Part shown: piece by piece, positions 41,409 through 50,437 of the stretch | How positions within the stretch are numbered: the first letter of the stretch is position 1 | Layout: the number at the start of each line of letters is the position of its first letter | Assembly: GCA_002419055.1 (NCBI GenBank) | Contig: DIFI01000017.1 | Span: 182,082-246,081, forward strand | DNA length: 64,000 bases | Source: Peptococcaceae bacterium UBA5752 | GTDB lineage: Bacteria > Bacillota > Dehalobacteriia > UBA4068 | Direction: 5' to 3' | Made by a program: the position numbers and the translations under genes | The notes under the pieces: generated by a model | Database searches by the model: none | What the model saw: only the letters and a program-made list of their open reading frames with translations | What the model was told of the DNA's origin: nothing

Positions 41409-41836
41409 GTTACATATATACATCTCGTATATCTCGTATTATAACATAGTGATTCGACAAATTACGATTATTTATAACATTTGTTGTATCAACTTTGTTA
41501 ACAATTTTCATAACCTTCCGTAATATCACCGGTTCAACTTTTTGCAAGCTCATTGGCAGCACTGCCTATAGCTTAATACAGTTGTAACCGGACTTTTTTA
41601 CCCAAAAATCGGCTGCAATCAAAATACGATCCCAATCATCGACTAATTCCCGCTTTCGGTAGGCCAAATTAAAACGGCCGGCATACAATAAAGTAAGCTA
41701 AATGTTACTTAGTAAATAGCGGCGTAGGTTTGTTAGTCAGATACCAGTAAATCAGGTTATATCCGGTAGAAGAAAACCATGGTTTTTGGGAATATGGGGA
41801 AACGGCTAAACCGCGGTATTACGAGGAGGTGGTAGC
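41409..41836 (+). promoter_or_regulatory. Long structured leader of the 593-aa gene
   Basis: The segment 41529-41599 folds as nested stems CCGGTT/AACCGG, AAC/GTT, AAGCT/AGCTT and GGCAG/CTGCC followed by TTTTTT: a complete intrinsic terminator 85 nt or more long, 235 nt before the start codon. It could end a short RNA (41415-41600) or act as an attenuator. A 14-nt palindrome (41773-41786) lies nearer the gene. Confidence 0.45.
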
Positions 41837-43618
41837 ATGGCAAATTATATCGAAAATTTCGGCCTCGAAGAACTATTGCTGACAGAAGAAGATTCTGTAA
41901 AATTTTTAGGCTACATCGCCAGGGAAGGCAAATTGATAACAGGTTATAACGGCACCTATATCAACCAAAACCTTGGCAACGCCCAGTTTATTCTCCGCAC
42001 AGCCTTAAATGAAAAAGAAAACCGCTACGAAGTGACCGGCATCGATACCCACAGCGTCGGCAAATGCATCTGGGAATGCCGTGTCTTTGGCGCAACCAAC
42101 CCCAGCCCGCCCGGCTTCGGCCCCCTACAACGCCGCTGCCTGCTGTCGCCCCAAAAAACCGGCGAGGGGATGACGATCATCAACATAGTAAATTCCGAAG
42201 TATTACCCAGTTACCTAGAGGATGATCTGATCAAGCTGCAAGTTGTGGGCTTTCCGGTACTGATTAATTACTTTGCCGACGAAGAATCCTATATCAATCA
42301 CCAATCTACCGTTCGCGAAGGACACCGCCGCATGATACTCCCCAACGGAACCATCTTCCCTTCCGGATTCATGCTCAACCATGATCCCCGCCGCGACGAA
42401 AGCGACAGAGATTTGGCGCTCGACGACCATGTCTTAATCCGCGGCACGGTCAAAAAATGCTTTTCCGGTAAAACCATACTCAAAGACCTCGAACTGACTA
42501 AATATGTCCGCTGTATCGTCGACACAGATTATGGCGAACTGGAACTGGTACACCAATACAAGATGGTCGGCAAAGACCAGCACGAGCATATGCATGAAGG
42601 CGCGATAGTATCGGCTATCTGCGTGCTCTCCGGCGATGCGGCAATCTTTGAACATGAAGACGGCATCGTATTCGATGAGGAAAACAATCTACGGCTGTTG
42701 CGCAACTGCTTATTGGCAGGAGATGTGGATCGTCTCGGCCAGGTGCTGACGGGAGATTGCCTCTACTTCGTCGAAACCACCGACCAGTCGATCAGCGGCG
42801 CGGTTAAAGTCATCGACCACTTCCGAGGAGTCAGCGACACCATCTCGAAGGACAATATCTATTACGCTCATCTGGCGACCGTCAGCTCCTTGGATGATTG
42901 CGAAGAAGAAGATACGCCGCCGCGTTACGGGATCGGCAAACGCTGCCTGATATTGGCTGCAGGAACAATCGACCATTATGAATCAATCGCCTTTCTTGAT
43001 CTCGATGATATGGGCAAGATCAAGCAGATCAATTTAAGCTGCGATGGCCGTTACCGTTTTAAGATCGACCGCTTGCCCCACAAGATAGAGCGTTTCGGCG
43101 AATTTGGTCCGGCTACCAATGCCGCTACTCCGATACTGCTGCGCGCTAAGTTCGCCGGTATTATCGGCTGGACCGAAGTAATCCCCGAAAAGTGCGACGA
43201 ACACAACACTTATAAAAATAATGCCGAGCTGTTGCTGGAGCAACTCGCCACTAACCCCCCCAGAAACACTACCAAAGCTTACGAGGCTCTTTTCTCTTAC
43301 CTTTTCGCCAAAGAGATAGAAAAGCGGATCAAGCGGATTACCCGCGGAACCGAGCTTACGGGCTTCGATACCAGCTATTCGTCGGTAGACGCATTAAGCG
43401 GTGTCATCGATACCGATCTGCCGGAACAACTACGCCAAACGGTCACCGAGGGCATGGTGGAAGGAGCACTGTTATATTTAGGCTTCTGCCAATTCGTCTC
43501 GGAAGCGGACCCGGACGAAGAAACATATAACCGCGAACTGATCAATTCGCTGATACTCGTGCAACGGCTGGGAGAAATATATGCCTATAAGCTGGTAATC
43601 CCCGACTTTAACAAATAA
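41837..43618 (+). CDS. Unrecognised 593-aa cytosolic protein
   Basis: I do not recognise this protein. GAGGAGGTGG precedes the ATG. No signal peptide or membrane helix; acidic. Visible segments: ILRTALNEKENRYEVTGIDT near the N-terminus, a middle beta-rich part VLIRGTVKKCFSGKTILKDL, then an LLRNCLLAGDVDRLGQVLTG / YYAHLATVSSL portion with a SnoaL-like look, and a helical C-terminus. Its codon use matches the chromosome. The long structured leader suggests special control. Monocistronic, with two terminators following. Confidence 0.75.
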   Translation: MANYIENFGLEELLLTEEDSVKFLGYIAREGKLITGYNGTYINQNLGNAQFILRTALNEKENRYEVTGIDTHSVGKCIWECRVFGATNPSPPGFGPLQRRCLLSPQKTGEGMTIINIVNSEVLPSYLEDDLIKLQVVGFPVLINYFADEESYINHQSTVREGHRRMILPNGTIFPSGFMLNHDPRRDESDRDLALDDHVLIRGTVKKCFSGKTILKDLELTKYVRCIVDTDYGELELVHQYKMVGKDQHEHMHEGAIVSAICVLSGDAAIFEHEDGIVFDEENNLRLLRNCLLAGDVDRLGQVLTGDCLYFVETTDQSISGAVKVIDHFRGVSDTISKDNIYYAHLATVSSLDDCEEEDTPPRYGIGKRCLILAAGTIDHYESIAFLDLDDMGKIKQINLSCDGRYRFKIDRLPHKIERFGEFGPATNAATPILLRAKFAGIIGWTEVIPEKCDEHNTYKNNAELLLEQLATNPPRNTTKAYEALFSYLFAKEIEKRIKRITRGTELTGFDTSYSSVDALSGVIDTDLPEQLRQTVTEGMVEGALLYLGFCQFVSEADPDEETYNRELINSLILVQRLGEIYAYKLVIPDFNK

Positions 43619-43647
43619 TCCCTCCCTTCCATAATACAACCACCTGA

Positions 43648-43690
43648 AGAAAATTTCCTACTGATCCAAAAGGACAGTAGAAAATTTTTA
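43648..43690 (+). terminator. Terminator after the 593-aa gene
   Basis: AAATTTcCTACTG pairs with CAGTAGaAAATTT (about 12 bp with one bulge), then TTTAA. First of two in tandem. Confidence 0.6.
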
Positions 43691-43720
43691 ACTTGCAGTT
43701 GACATTAACCCATCAAAATA

Positions 43721-43748
43721 AAAACTGCTTAGAAAGCAGTTTTTTTTA
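43721..43748 (+). terminator. Second terminator after the 593-aa gene
   Basis: AAAACTGCT/AGCAGTTTT, 9 bp with a 5-nt loop, followed by a run of T. Confidence 0.82.
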
Positions 43749-43830
43749 ATCAGATTTAACATCCGACAAACTTAAATTTGCCTTCCTTTTTCCAAAAGGG
43801 AGGCATTCCGGCTGCCCGGTATACCCATTG

Positions 43831-43862
43831 GTTAAACATTAAATAATGCGATAGTGTTTAAC
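43831..43862. other. Inverted repeat near the MarR gene 3' end
   Basis: GTTAAACA (43831-43838) and TGTTTAAC (43855-43862) form a perfect 8-bp dyad with 16 bases between, 26 bp from the stop of the second MarR gene. It may be an operator or RNA hairpin; no T-run. Confidence 0.3.
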
Positions 43863-43887
43863 TCGGAAATCTTTTATTAAATAGAGT

Positions 43888-44412
43888 TTATACTATCTTA
43901 TCTTCTTCATCTGATACTTCAACATCTTTTTGACGCCGTATATCATTATTAAGCATGACAATATCGGCATGCATGGCTCTTTCTTCTTCCCTGATCTTTT
44001 CCAAACTGTCGCTCAACCTATCGCAAAGCACACAAAACATTTCTTTTTCATCTTCGGAAAGACAATCACTGAAATCACGTTTGATTTTATCACGTTCTTT
44101 GTCGCGCATTTCCAGCGCTTCCCGCCCCTGTTCGGTAATATGAATATGCACTACCCTGGCGTCGCGGCGGTCCCGAACACGCATTATATTACCGTCTTGT
44201 TCAAGCATATTTAATTTTTGGGTTAAAGAAGACGGACGAATATCGAGTAATAATGCAAGATCGTTGGCAACTATACCATCATTTCGCTCGATCAGGCGTA
44301 GAGTTTTTCCCTGCGCTCTGCCATAAGTATCCGGCATTGTCGGCGATGATTTTCTTTTGATATTCCTCCCCAAGCGCTGGATTGCGTCTTGGATATCATG
44401 CTTTTTCCTCAT
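43888..44412 (-). CDS. MarR-family transcriptional regulator
   Basis: 174 aa. Winged helix: LALLLDIRPSSLTQKLNMLEQ and the wing VRDRRDARVVHIHIT. The C-terminal helix is long and charged, ending in an acidic tail (VEVSDEEDKIV). GGGGGAG lies 7 nt before the ATG. Multiple TTAATTAG-type dyads in the 110-bp upstream region suggest autoregulation. No obvious target operon is adjacent. Confidence 0.85.
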   Translation of the reverse strand: MRKKHDIQDAIQRLGRNIKRKSSPTMPDTYGRAQGKTLRLIERNDGIVANDLALLLDIRPSSLTQKLNMLEQDGNIMRVRDRRDARVVHIHITEQGREALEMRDKERDKIKRDFSDCLSEDEKEMFCVLCDRLSDSLEKIREEERAMHADIVMLNNDIRRQKDVEVSDEEDKIV

Positions 44413-44460
44413 TGATTACTCCCCCAACTGTTTATAACCGTAATAACTTTAATACCTTAT

Positions 44461-44526
44461 TAACTAATTATTAACCTAATTATTATACTAATTAATAACC
44501 TAATAATACTTAGTAGACTAATTAGT
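44461..44526. promoter_or_regulatory. AT-rich dyads upstream of the MarR gene
   Basis: ACTAATTAGT (44517-44526) is a perfect 10-nt palindrome, and related ACTAATTA/TTAATAAC half-sites repeat between 44461 and 44510. MarR proteins typically bind such palindromes, so these are likely autoregulatory operators. Confidence 0.5.
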
Positions 44527-44636
44527 TTGATAAAGTTAATTATACAGCCTTTTAATGCGGTCGTCAATAATTCCGCCAAATTTCGTCATGCCCATACTGC
44601 CGGTATATATAAAAATACTTAGATCAATAAATAAAG

Positions 44637-44665
44637 AACCCCCGCGATATTATCGCGGGGGTTTA
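44637..44665 (-). terminator. Terminator after the SLH remnant
   Basis: AACCCCCGCGAT/ATCGCGGGGGTT with a short ATTA-type loop; the minus strand continues CTTTATTT. Confidence 0.8.
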
Positions 44666-44681
44666 AACTAACAAACTAAAT

Positions 44682-44915
44682 TTATTGTTCTAATGAAGCA
44701 ATATTCTCCGCAAATCGCATTAGTATTACTGCAACCTGCGCACGAGTGGCATAACCCTTGGGATCAAGTGTTGTTGAATTGACACCGTCAATCAGTTGCG
44801 CGCCAACTGCCCATTTTAAAGCCCCCTGTGACAAAGTGGAAATACTGCCTTCAGCGATAAACGCCGCAAGATCGGTAAACGCTGCTACCTCGTAGGCAGC
44901 GGTTAATTTTCGCAT
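44682..44915 (-). pseudogene. S-layer-homology domain remnant
   Basis: 77 aa from an ATG at 44915 with AAGGA 8 nt before. After MRKLTAAYEVAAFTDLAAF the sequence is the second half of one SLH domain: ALKWAVGAQLIDGVNSTT then YATRAQVAVILMRFAENI. Functional SLH proteins carry three such domains plus a large body; this looks like an internally deleted leftover that still has a ribosome site and terminator. Expression as a short peptide is possible but its function is doubtful. Confidence 0.6.
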
Positions 44916-45036
44916 TTTAATTATCCTTAAATAAGATATACTTATATTAATATTTTTACCACTTTTTAACAATTCCCTTTTTATATTTGCTAAAATATGT
45001 TAAAATAATAATAGTAAAATAAAGGAGGTAATCAAT

Positions 45037-45474
45037 ATGAAAAAGATATTAGTACCCATTGACGGTTCTCAAACATCTTTAAAATCAGCCCAAACAGCAA
45101 TAGATATTGCTCAAAAATTCGGCGGTGAAGTTACCTTCCTGACAGTATCGTTCATACCTGATGAAGTATACAACTTTTATGTTAGAACAAACTATGATCA
45201 ATTGGCCACATTAGCAGAAGAATATGCTGATAACAGTGAAAAAATGTTAGCATCCATTGAAGATCAGCTTGACACTAAAGGGGTACAGATATTTAAAAAA
45301 GTAGTACCCGGAATAGATCATGAAGCAATCGTTGATGAAGCGGAAAAAGGCAAATACGATTTAATTATTATCGGCCGCCGCGGTCTTTCAAGGTTAAAAC
45401 GTCTTTTTGTCGGCTCCGTTACCGAAAGGGTACTGCATCAAGCACCATGTTCGGTGCTTGTAATCAAAGAATAG
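45037..45474 (+). CDS. Universal stress protein UspA family
   Basis: 145 aa behind AAAGGAGG. A Rossmann-like ATP-binding fold: KILVPIDGSQTSLKSAQ at the start and GRRGLSRLKRLFVGSVTERV near the end, matching the G-2x-G-9x-G(S/T) nucleotide loop, so an ATP-binding subtype. The role in stress survival is known for the family only. Monocistronic with a strong terminator. Confidence 0.93.
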   Translation: MKKILVPIDGSQTSLKSAQTAIDIAQKFGGEVTFLTVSFIPDEVYNFYVRTNYDQLATLAEEYADNSEKMLASIEDQLDTKGVQIFKKVVPGIDHEAIVDEAEKGKYDLIIIGRRGLSRLKRLFVGSVTERVLHQAPCSVLVIKE

Positions 45475-45490
45475 TAACAACTACACAAAA

Positions 45491-45518
45491 AAAGGGGGGC
45501 TGTTGCCCCCCTTTTTTT
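45491..45518 (+). terminator. Terminator of the Usp gene
   Basis: AAAGGGGGGC/GCCCCCCTTT with a TGTT loop and a T-run. Confidence 0.92.
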
Positions 45519-45704
45519 ATCCAACGGTAGGCGTTGTTTTGAATCACCGATACCTTCTTTGGCTGTTCTCATAAGCTTGGGCGAAAAGAATAAAATTAGC
45601 AACAAAAAAAATATAATTGATAGGAATTTTAAAGCATATTATTGAGGTATGATTCTTTAATAAACCCAAGCCGGTTGCATATATAGATATAAGGAGGAAG
45701 CAAA

Positions 45705-46316
45705 ATACAAGATTGGATCATTCAGATAATGAATCAATTTGGATATTGCGGTATTCTGCTGCTGATAGCGGTTGAAAACATATTCCCGCCCATCCCGTCA
45801 GAGGTTATTTTAACTTTTGGCGGCTTCTTGACCACCTGCACATCCATGAATATCTGGGGCGTTATACTGTTTGCAACTGTTGGTTCGGTGCTGGGCGCTG
45901 TCGTGCTTTATGCAGTCGGTCGTTACCTAAACTACGAAAAATTGCAGCGGTGGATTGGCGGACGGTGGGGTCGGCGACTGCATTTAAAAAAAGAGGATAT
46001 TTCGCAGGCGGTGGACTGGTTTTCCAGGAGGGGAGCTTCTACTGTTTTCTTCTGCCGCTTTATTCCCATTGTACGAAGTCTGATTTCGATTCCTGCCGGT
46101 GTAGCGAAAATGAATCCTGCAAAATTCATCATTCTGACCACTGCCGGCACTTTAATATGGAATACCGTTCTGGTATACCTGGGTGCTTTTACCGGCGCTT
46201 CTTGGGAGAGTATAGCGATCTACTTAAGTGCATATTCAAAATTTACTATTATTGTGCTTGGCTTTATAGTTGTTTTATTCTGTGTCATTTTTTACAATAA
46301 AAGAATTTTAAAGTAA
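45705..46316 (+). CDS. DedA-family membrane protein (apparent AUA start)
   Basis: DedA/SNARE-associated family, now linked to lipid scrambling at the membrane. Motifs: GILLLIAVENIFPPIPSEVIL and FFCRFIPIVRSLISIPAGVA, the family's FxRFxPxxRxxxxxPAG. The first ATG (45729) is 31 nt from the only good ribosome site (AAGGAGG, 45691-45697). Seven nt after that site is an in-frame ATA at 45705, giving xQDWIIQIMNQFGYCG, the usual DedA N-terminus. The start is therefore probably AUA (203 aa); if not, 195 aa from 45729. Confidence 0.85.
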   Translation: MQDWIIQIMNQFGYCGILLLIAVENIFPPIPSEVILTFGGFLTTCTSMNIWGVILFATVGSVLGAVVLYAVGRYLNYEKLQRWIGGRWGRRLHLKKEDISQAVDWFSRRGASTVFFCRFIPIVRSLISIPAGVAKMNPAKFIILTTAGTLIWNTVLVYLGAFTGASWESIAIYLSAYSKFTIIVLGFIVVLFCVIFYNKRILK

Positions 46317-46343
46317 CAGCAACTTATTATTTGCCACAAATAA

Positions 46344-46374
46344 AAAAGGGAGGCGCGTTTAGCCTCCCTTTTAT
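46344..46374. terminator. Bidirectional terminator between dedA and lysC
   Basis: AAAAGGGAGGC/GCCTCCCTTTT with a 7-nt loop; A/T tracts on both sides serve both convergent genes. Confidence 0.85.
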
Positions 46375-46404
46375 TAGATACTCTCTGGTTAACCGCTTAA
46401 ATTA

Positions 46405-47631
46405 CTATGCATCAAGTTTAAATTCACTGTGTAGTTTTAATACGGCGTCTTTAACTTGTTTTTCATCGATGATACAGGAAATCTTAATTTCCGAAGTAGA
46501 GATCATATCAATATTACAGCCGATCTCGGCTAATGCCGCAAACATCGTTGCAGCAACACCGGTATTGCTGATCATGCCGGCGCCGACAATACTTACTTTG
46601 GCAATGTTATCCTCTATTTCGCTGGCTTCGGCCAATCCTTCATCCACTAACCCCGCAACGAAAGCGCGAATCTTTTGCTGCTCATCGCGACCGCAGGTAA
46701 ATGAAAGATCCTGACGATCATTACGGTTACCGCTTTGAATAATCATATCAATATTTACACCCAGTTTGGCAAGACCGACAAAAATTTTGCCGGCAATCCC
46801 CGGCTTATCAGGTACTGCAAACAACGTTACCTTTAAAACATTAATATCGTGGGCAACACCGCACACAATCCGTTCCTGTTCCATATTTTTGCTCATCTGC
46901 GCAACCTCCTGTACCATCGTCCCTTCACTCAAATTAAAGCTGGAACGAACGCATAATTTAATATTGTATTGTTTAGCCATCTCGACGCTGCGCGGCTGCA
47001 AAACCAGCGCGCCCATTGCAGCCATCTCTAACATTTCATCATATGAGATCTCGGCCATTTTGCGCGCTGTTTTAACTATCCGCGGATCAGCCGTATAAAC
47101 GCCGTCAACATCGGTAAAAATCTCGCAAACATCGGCGTCAAGCGCAACTGCCATGGCAACAGCGCTGGTATCACTACCGCCGCGGCCTAGCGTATTGATA
47201 TCCCCGTTTTGATCTATGCCTTGAAAACCGGTAATAATCACTATCTTGCCGTCAGCCAATTCGCTTTTGACACGATCGTTGTCAATATGTAATATTTTCG
47301 CCTTAGCATATCTGCCATCGGTATGATAACCGGCCTGCATACCGTTTAAGGAAATCGCACGGTAACCCATCTCGCTCAAAGTCATCGCCAGTAACGATGC
47401 CGATTGCTGTTCGCCCGTGGATAAGAACATATCCATCTCCCTGTCGGACGGCGAATTTGTTATTTGACGCGCCAGCGCTATCAGATCATCGGTAGTGTCG
47501 CCCATCGCTGAAACGATCACCGCCACTTGATTACCTTTATCATATTCAGCTGCAACTCTTCCGGCTACCCTTTTCATTCGCGCGGCATCCGCAACCGAGC
47601 TGCCACCGAATTTCTGCACAATTATAGCCAT
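46405..47631 (-). CDS. lysC: Aspartate kinase
   Basis: 408 aa. First step of the aspartate pathway to lysine, threonine and methionine. The catalytic part opens with IVQKFGGSSVADAARM and includes VSAMGDTTDDLI and FLSTGEQQSASLLAMT. Two ACT domains follow (DKPGIAGKIFVGLAKLGVN and GVAATMFAALAEIGCNID), indicating feedback control by lysine or threonine. AGGAGGG precedes the ATG. It follows hom by 123 bp on the same strand. Confidence 0.96.
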   Translation of the reverse strand: MAIIVQKFGGSSVADAARMKRVAGRVAAEYDKGNQVAVIVSAMGDTTDDLIALARQITNSPSDREMDMFLSTGEQQSASLLAMTLSEMGYRAISLNGMQAGYHTDGRYAKAKILHIDNDRVKSELADGKIVIITGFQGIDQNGDINTLGRGGSDTSAVAMAVALDADVCEIFTDVDGVYTADPRIVKTARKMAEISYDEMLEMAAMGALVLQPRSVEMAKQYNIKLCVRSSFNLSEGTMVQEVAQMSKNMEQERIVCGVAHDINVLKVTLFAVPDKPGIAGKIFVGLAKLGVNIDMIIQSGNRNDRQDLSFTCGRDEQQKIRAFVAGLVDEGLAEASEIEDNIAKVSIVGAGMISNTGVAATMFAALAEIGCNIDMISTSEIKISCIIDEKQVKDAVLKLHSEFKLDA

Positions 47632-47754
47632 TATTTCCCTCCTGCCAAGTATCCAACACGGATTATTTATCTATCACTTTGGTGATTTTTGCCATAACCA
47701 TAGTGTTTATTTATTAACAAGCCAATATCACTTTAGTTATTATGCCAGTACCGC

Positions 47755-49074
47755 CTATTCCTCGCTGTCTTCGACTCTGATTATTGAAGTAGCAGCAAAG
47801 ACGCAATCCAAGCTGACTATCCTTGAAATTGCCTTTTCAATTGCGGCATGCGGCGTCAGATGTGTAATCAGTACAATCTCAGCTTCACCGATGCCGGTAC
47901 GCCTTTTTTGCATAACTGTTGCGATGCTGACGGATTCTTCGCTTAAGATATTAGTAATTGCCGCAAATACTCCGGGACGGTCGCAAACATTTAAGCGGAC
48001 AAAGTACTTACTGATTGTATCGGACAACGGTTTAATCGGCAGATGTTTGTAACAAGTACAGCCCCAACGCGATTTGCAGTGATGATTAATATTTCTGGCA
48101 GCGTTGATTATATCGCCAACGATGGCGCTGCCTGTTGGCAACGAACCGGCGCCGCGGCCATAAAACATCGTTTTTTCCACCGCATCACCTTCGACAAATA
48201 CTGCATTATAAGAATCTCTAACAGCTGCCAAGGGGTGATCCTTTGAGAGCATCAGCGGATGAACGCGCACTTCTATCGATTGTCCGTCACAACGGGCAAT
48301 CCCTACCATTTTTATCACATAGCCAAATTCTTTGGCGTAGGCCATATCCCAGCTATTGATATTGGTGATACCTTCCGTCGCCACCATCGAGTCGCTGACA
48401 CGGCTATTAAAGACGATTGATGCCAAAATGGCAATCTTGCGGGCCGCATCATAACCCTCGACGTCATTGGTCGGATCGGCTTCCGCATAACCCAGTTCCT
48501 GTGCTTCTTTTAAAGCTGCCTTAAAGCTGCTGCCCTGCTCCGCCATATTAGTTAATATATAATTGGTTGTGCCGTTGACAATACCCATCACTTGCAGTAT
48601 TCTGTTTCCGGCCAAGCTCTCCTTGACCGCCTGAATCACCGGAATGCCACCGGCAACGCTGGCCTCAAAAAAGAGGTCGGTTTTATTTTGTTCCGCCAGA
48701 TGAAGCATCTCACCGCCGAAAGCCGCCATCAAATCTTTATTGGCAGTAACTACGCTTTTGCCGGCAAGCAAGGCCGCGGTAATAATATCCTTTGCCACTT
48801 TGACGCCGCCGATGACCTCAACCACGATATCGATGTTTTCGTCGTTGATTAACTCGTGCCAATCTTCGCTGATCGGCACACTGGAGAGTCCGGCTCGATC
48901 AAGCAGGTCTTTGGCTCGCGCAAAGTCCTTTTCCGCTACTCGGGCAACTTCGATCTTCATTGCCCGCGCGGCTATAATATCAGCATTAGAGGATAATATT
49001 TTAAGCACTCCGCTGCCAACTGTACCCAGTCCGCAAATCCCAACTTTTACCGTTTTATTGATTTTATCCTCCAT
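47755..49074 (-). CDS. hom: Homoserine dehydrogenase
   Basis: 439 aa. Reduces aspartate semialdehyde to homoserine. NAD(P) motif GICGLGTVGSGVL, then VVTANKDLMA, the substrate region MGIVNGTTNYILTNM and EADPTNDVEGYDAARK, and a C-terminal ACT domain (NVCDRPGVFAAITNILSEES) for threonine feedback. thrB/thrC are not adjacent; the hom-lysC pairing suggests joint control. Confidence 0.96.
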   Translation of the reverse strand: MEDKINKTVKVGICGLGTVGSGVLKILSSNADIIAARAMKIEVARVAEKDFARAKDLLDRAGLSSVPISEDWHELINDENIDIVVEVIGGVKVAKDIITAALLAGKSVVTANKDLMAAFGGEMLHLAEQNKTDLFFEASVAGGIPVIQAVKESLAGNRILQVMGIVNGTTNYILTNMAEQGSSFKAALKEAQELGYAEADPTNDVEGYDAARKIAILASIVFNSRVSDSMVATEGITNINSWDMAYAKEFGYVIKMVGIARCDGQSIEVRVHPLMLSKDHPLAAVRDSYNAVFVEGDAVEKTMFYGRGAGSLPTGSAIVGDIINAARNINHHCKSRWGCTCYKHLPIKPLSDTISKYFVRLNVCDRPGVFAAITNILSEESVSIATVMQKRRTGIGEAEIVLITHLTPHAAIEKAISRIVSLDCVFAATSIIRVEDSEE

Positions 49075-49193
49075 AATACGTTACCTCAATTATAATATTC
49101 CAGATAGCCTTCAAGCGTTTCAAATAATTATAACAAAATCTATTTTTTATCGCAAGTTTTTTTACCAATACTTAACTGCCGTAAAAATAAAAC

Positions 49194-49231
49194 AAAGGGC
49201 TTGCCGTCCTTTTTTAGACAACAAGCCCTTT
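49194..49231 (-). terminator. Terminator at the end of the phage cassette
   Basis: AAAGGGCTTG/CAAGCCCTTT 10-bp stem with an 18-nt loop; the minus strand continues TGTTTTATTTTT. It closes the unit whose last gene stops at 49316. Confidence 0.75.
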
Positions 49232-49315
49232 TGGTATTGTTTTTAAATTAAACTTAGCTTTAAAAGTTATTCGGTAAACGATAACGCTACCCACTATAAG
49301 TGGCCGTAACTATTG

Positions 49316-50233
49316 CTATTTTAGCGAATCATAGTATTGCTGCTCCCAGTCGGCATTAGCCTGATCCTGATCTATTTGCTGCTGCGATTGCGCCAGTTCC
49401 ATCAAGGCCAAATTTAACTGCTGATTATTATATTGTTTAGTATACGATTGATTGTTTAAATAATTTTGCTGTTCAATCTGATCGAGATATTGCTGATACT
49501 TCTGCTGGTATATATTTAAGAAAGCATCATTGGCTAATTGCGTATAATAATTGGCAGCCTGGTTGGCCGCCGTTGTCGCGTAACTGCTTGCCAAACCACC
49601 TGTATTGGCCGATACCTCGCCGATAGCGTTGCGCGCCGCCCTCTCGCTTTCCTGAGTATAGCGATCAAGATAAGCTGCCCATAGATCGTCAGAATCGGGA
49701 TCATAAGAAAATCCGTCATTGTCATTGTCATTGTCATTGTCGCTGTTGCTTTTACTACCGCGGATACTTGCGCTTTTGCGGTTGCCCTCGTTAGTGAGAT
49801 AAGCACCGATATCTTCGTCGCCGTATATATCCGTCACATAGGTGGTACTGCCGTTATTTTTAGAATCGAGTGTGGTTAAATAGCCCTTGATTAATGCGCT
49901 GTATTCGTCGCCTGTCTTACCTTCAAGATTTTTATTTAAAGTATTCTGTAGGTTTTTATAATACTCAATATCATCACTGGCATCTTGTTGGTTTTCCGGC
50001 TGGCCTGAAATGTCCCATATGTAATTAGACATTATATTTGCCTCTTGCATTTTTTGCCAATCGGCGTTTTTACGCGCTTCGTCATAATATGTGCTCAACT
50101 GCTCATGGCTCCATGTAGCATTTGGTTCTCCATCTGGAATATTAACTGTCGTGCTATTTTCTTCGGCTAATCTTTTGTCTCCGGCTAATTTCTTTGCAGC
50201 TTGTTGTGTTATCATGTCTTGTCTCGTTGCCAT
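49316..50233 (-). CDS. Phage virion-associated protein
   Basis: 305 aa from the ATG at 50233 (AGGAG, 8 nt). Gln/Asn-rich and helical. The block DDLWAAYLDRYTQESERAAR followed by GEVSANTGGLASSYATTAANQ and NYYTQLAND recurs in Firmicute prophages near structural genes, possibly an ejection or internal virion protein. Residues about 163-175 are an (ND)n run encoded by a hexanucleotide repeat at 49715-49741. Last gene of the cassette. Confidence 0.65.
   Translation of the reverse strand: MATRQDMITQQAAKKLAGDKRLAEENSTTVNIPDGEPNATWSHEQLSTYYDEARKNADWQKMQEANIMSNYIWDISGQPENQQDASDDIEYYKNLQNTLNKNLEGKTGDEYSALIKGYLTTLDSKNNGSTTYVTDIYGDEDIGAYLTNEGNRKSASIRGSKSNSDNDNDNDNDGFSYDPDSDDLWAAYLDRYTQESERAARNAIGEVSANTGGLASSYATTAANQAANYYTQLANDAFLNIYQQKYQQYLDQIEQQNYLNNQSYTKQYNNQQLNLALMELAQSQQQIDQDQANADWEQQYYDSLK
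49715..49741. repeat. Hexanucleotide repeat (gtcatt)n
   Basis: Four full copies plus a half copy of GTCATT. It encodes Asn-Asp pairs on the minus strand; gain or loss of units would stay in frame. Confidence 0.85.
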
Positions 50234-50244
50234 ATTTACCACTC

Positions 50245-50427
50245 CTATCCATTATTAACAATATTGGTTACTCTTGCGTCAATTTCGGTCACATTATTGC
50301 TGTCAAGATTGGACAATACATAATCCAACTGGTCCTGCAGACTGTTGATAAAGTTTACTATCCTGCTGATATCCGTATTTGTGTCGATATAATCCACCTT
50401 GAGCGTTGAAGTCCTGAATAAAGCCAT
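50245..50427 (-). CDS. Small phage protein (60 aa)
   Basis: MALFRTSTLKVDYIDTNTDI, then a helical INSLQDQLDYVLSNLDSNNV segment. AGGAGG lies 6 nt before the ATG. The stop of the 868-aa gene is 10 bp upstream. Probably a short virion or chaperone protein; no named family. Confidence 0.65.
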   Translation of the reverse strand: MALFRTSTLKVDYIDTNTDISRIVNFINSLQDQLDYVLSNLDSNNVTEIDARVTNIVNNG

Positions 50428-50437
50428 GATATTCCTC

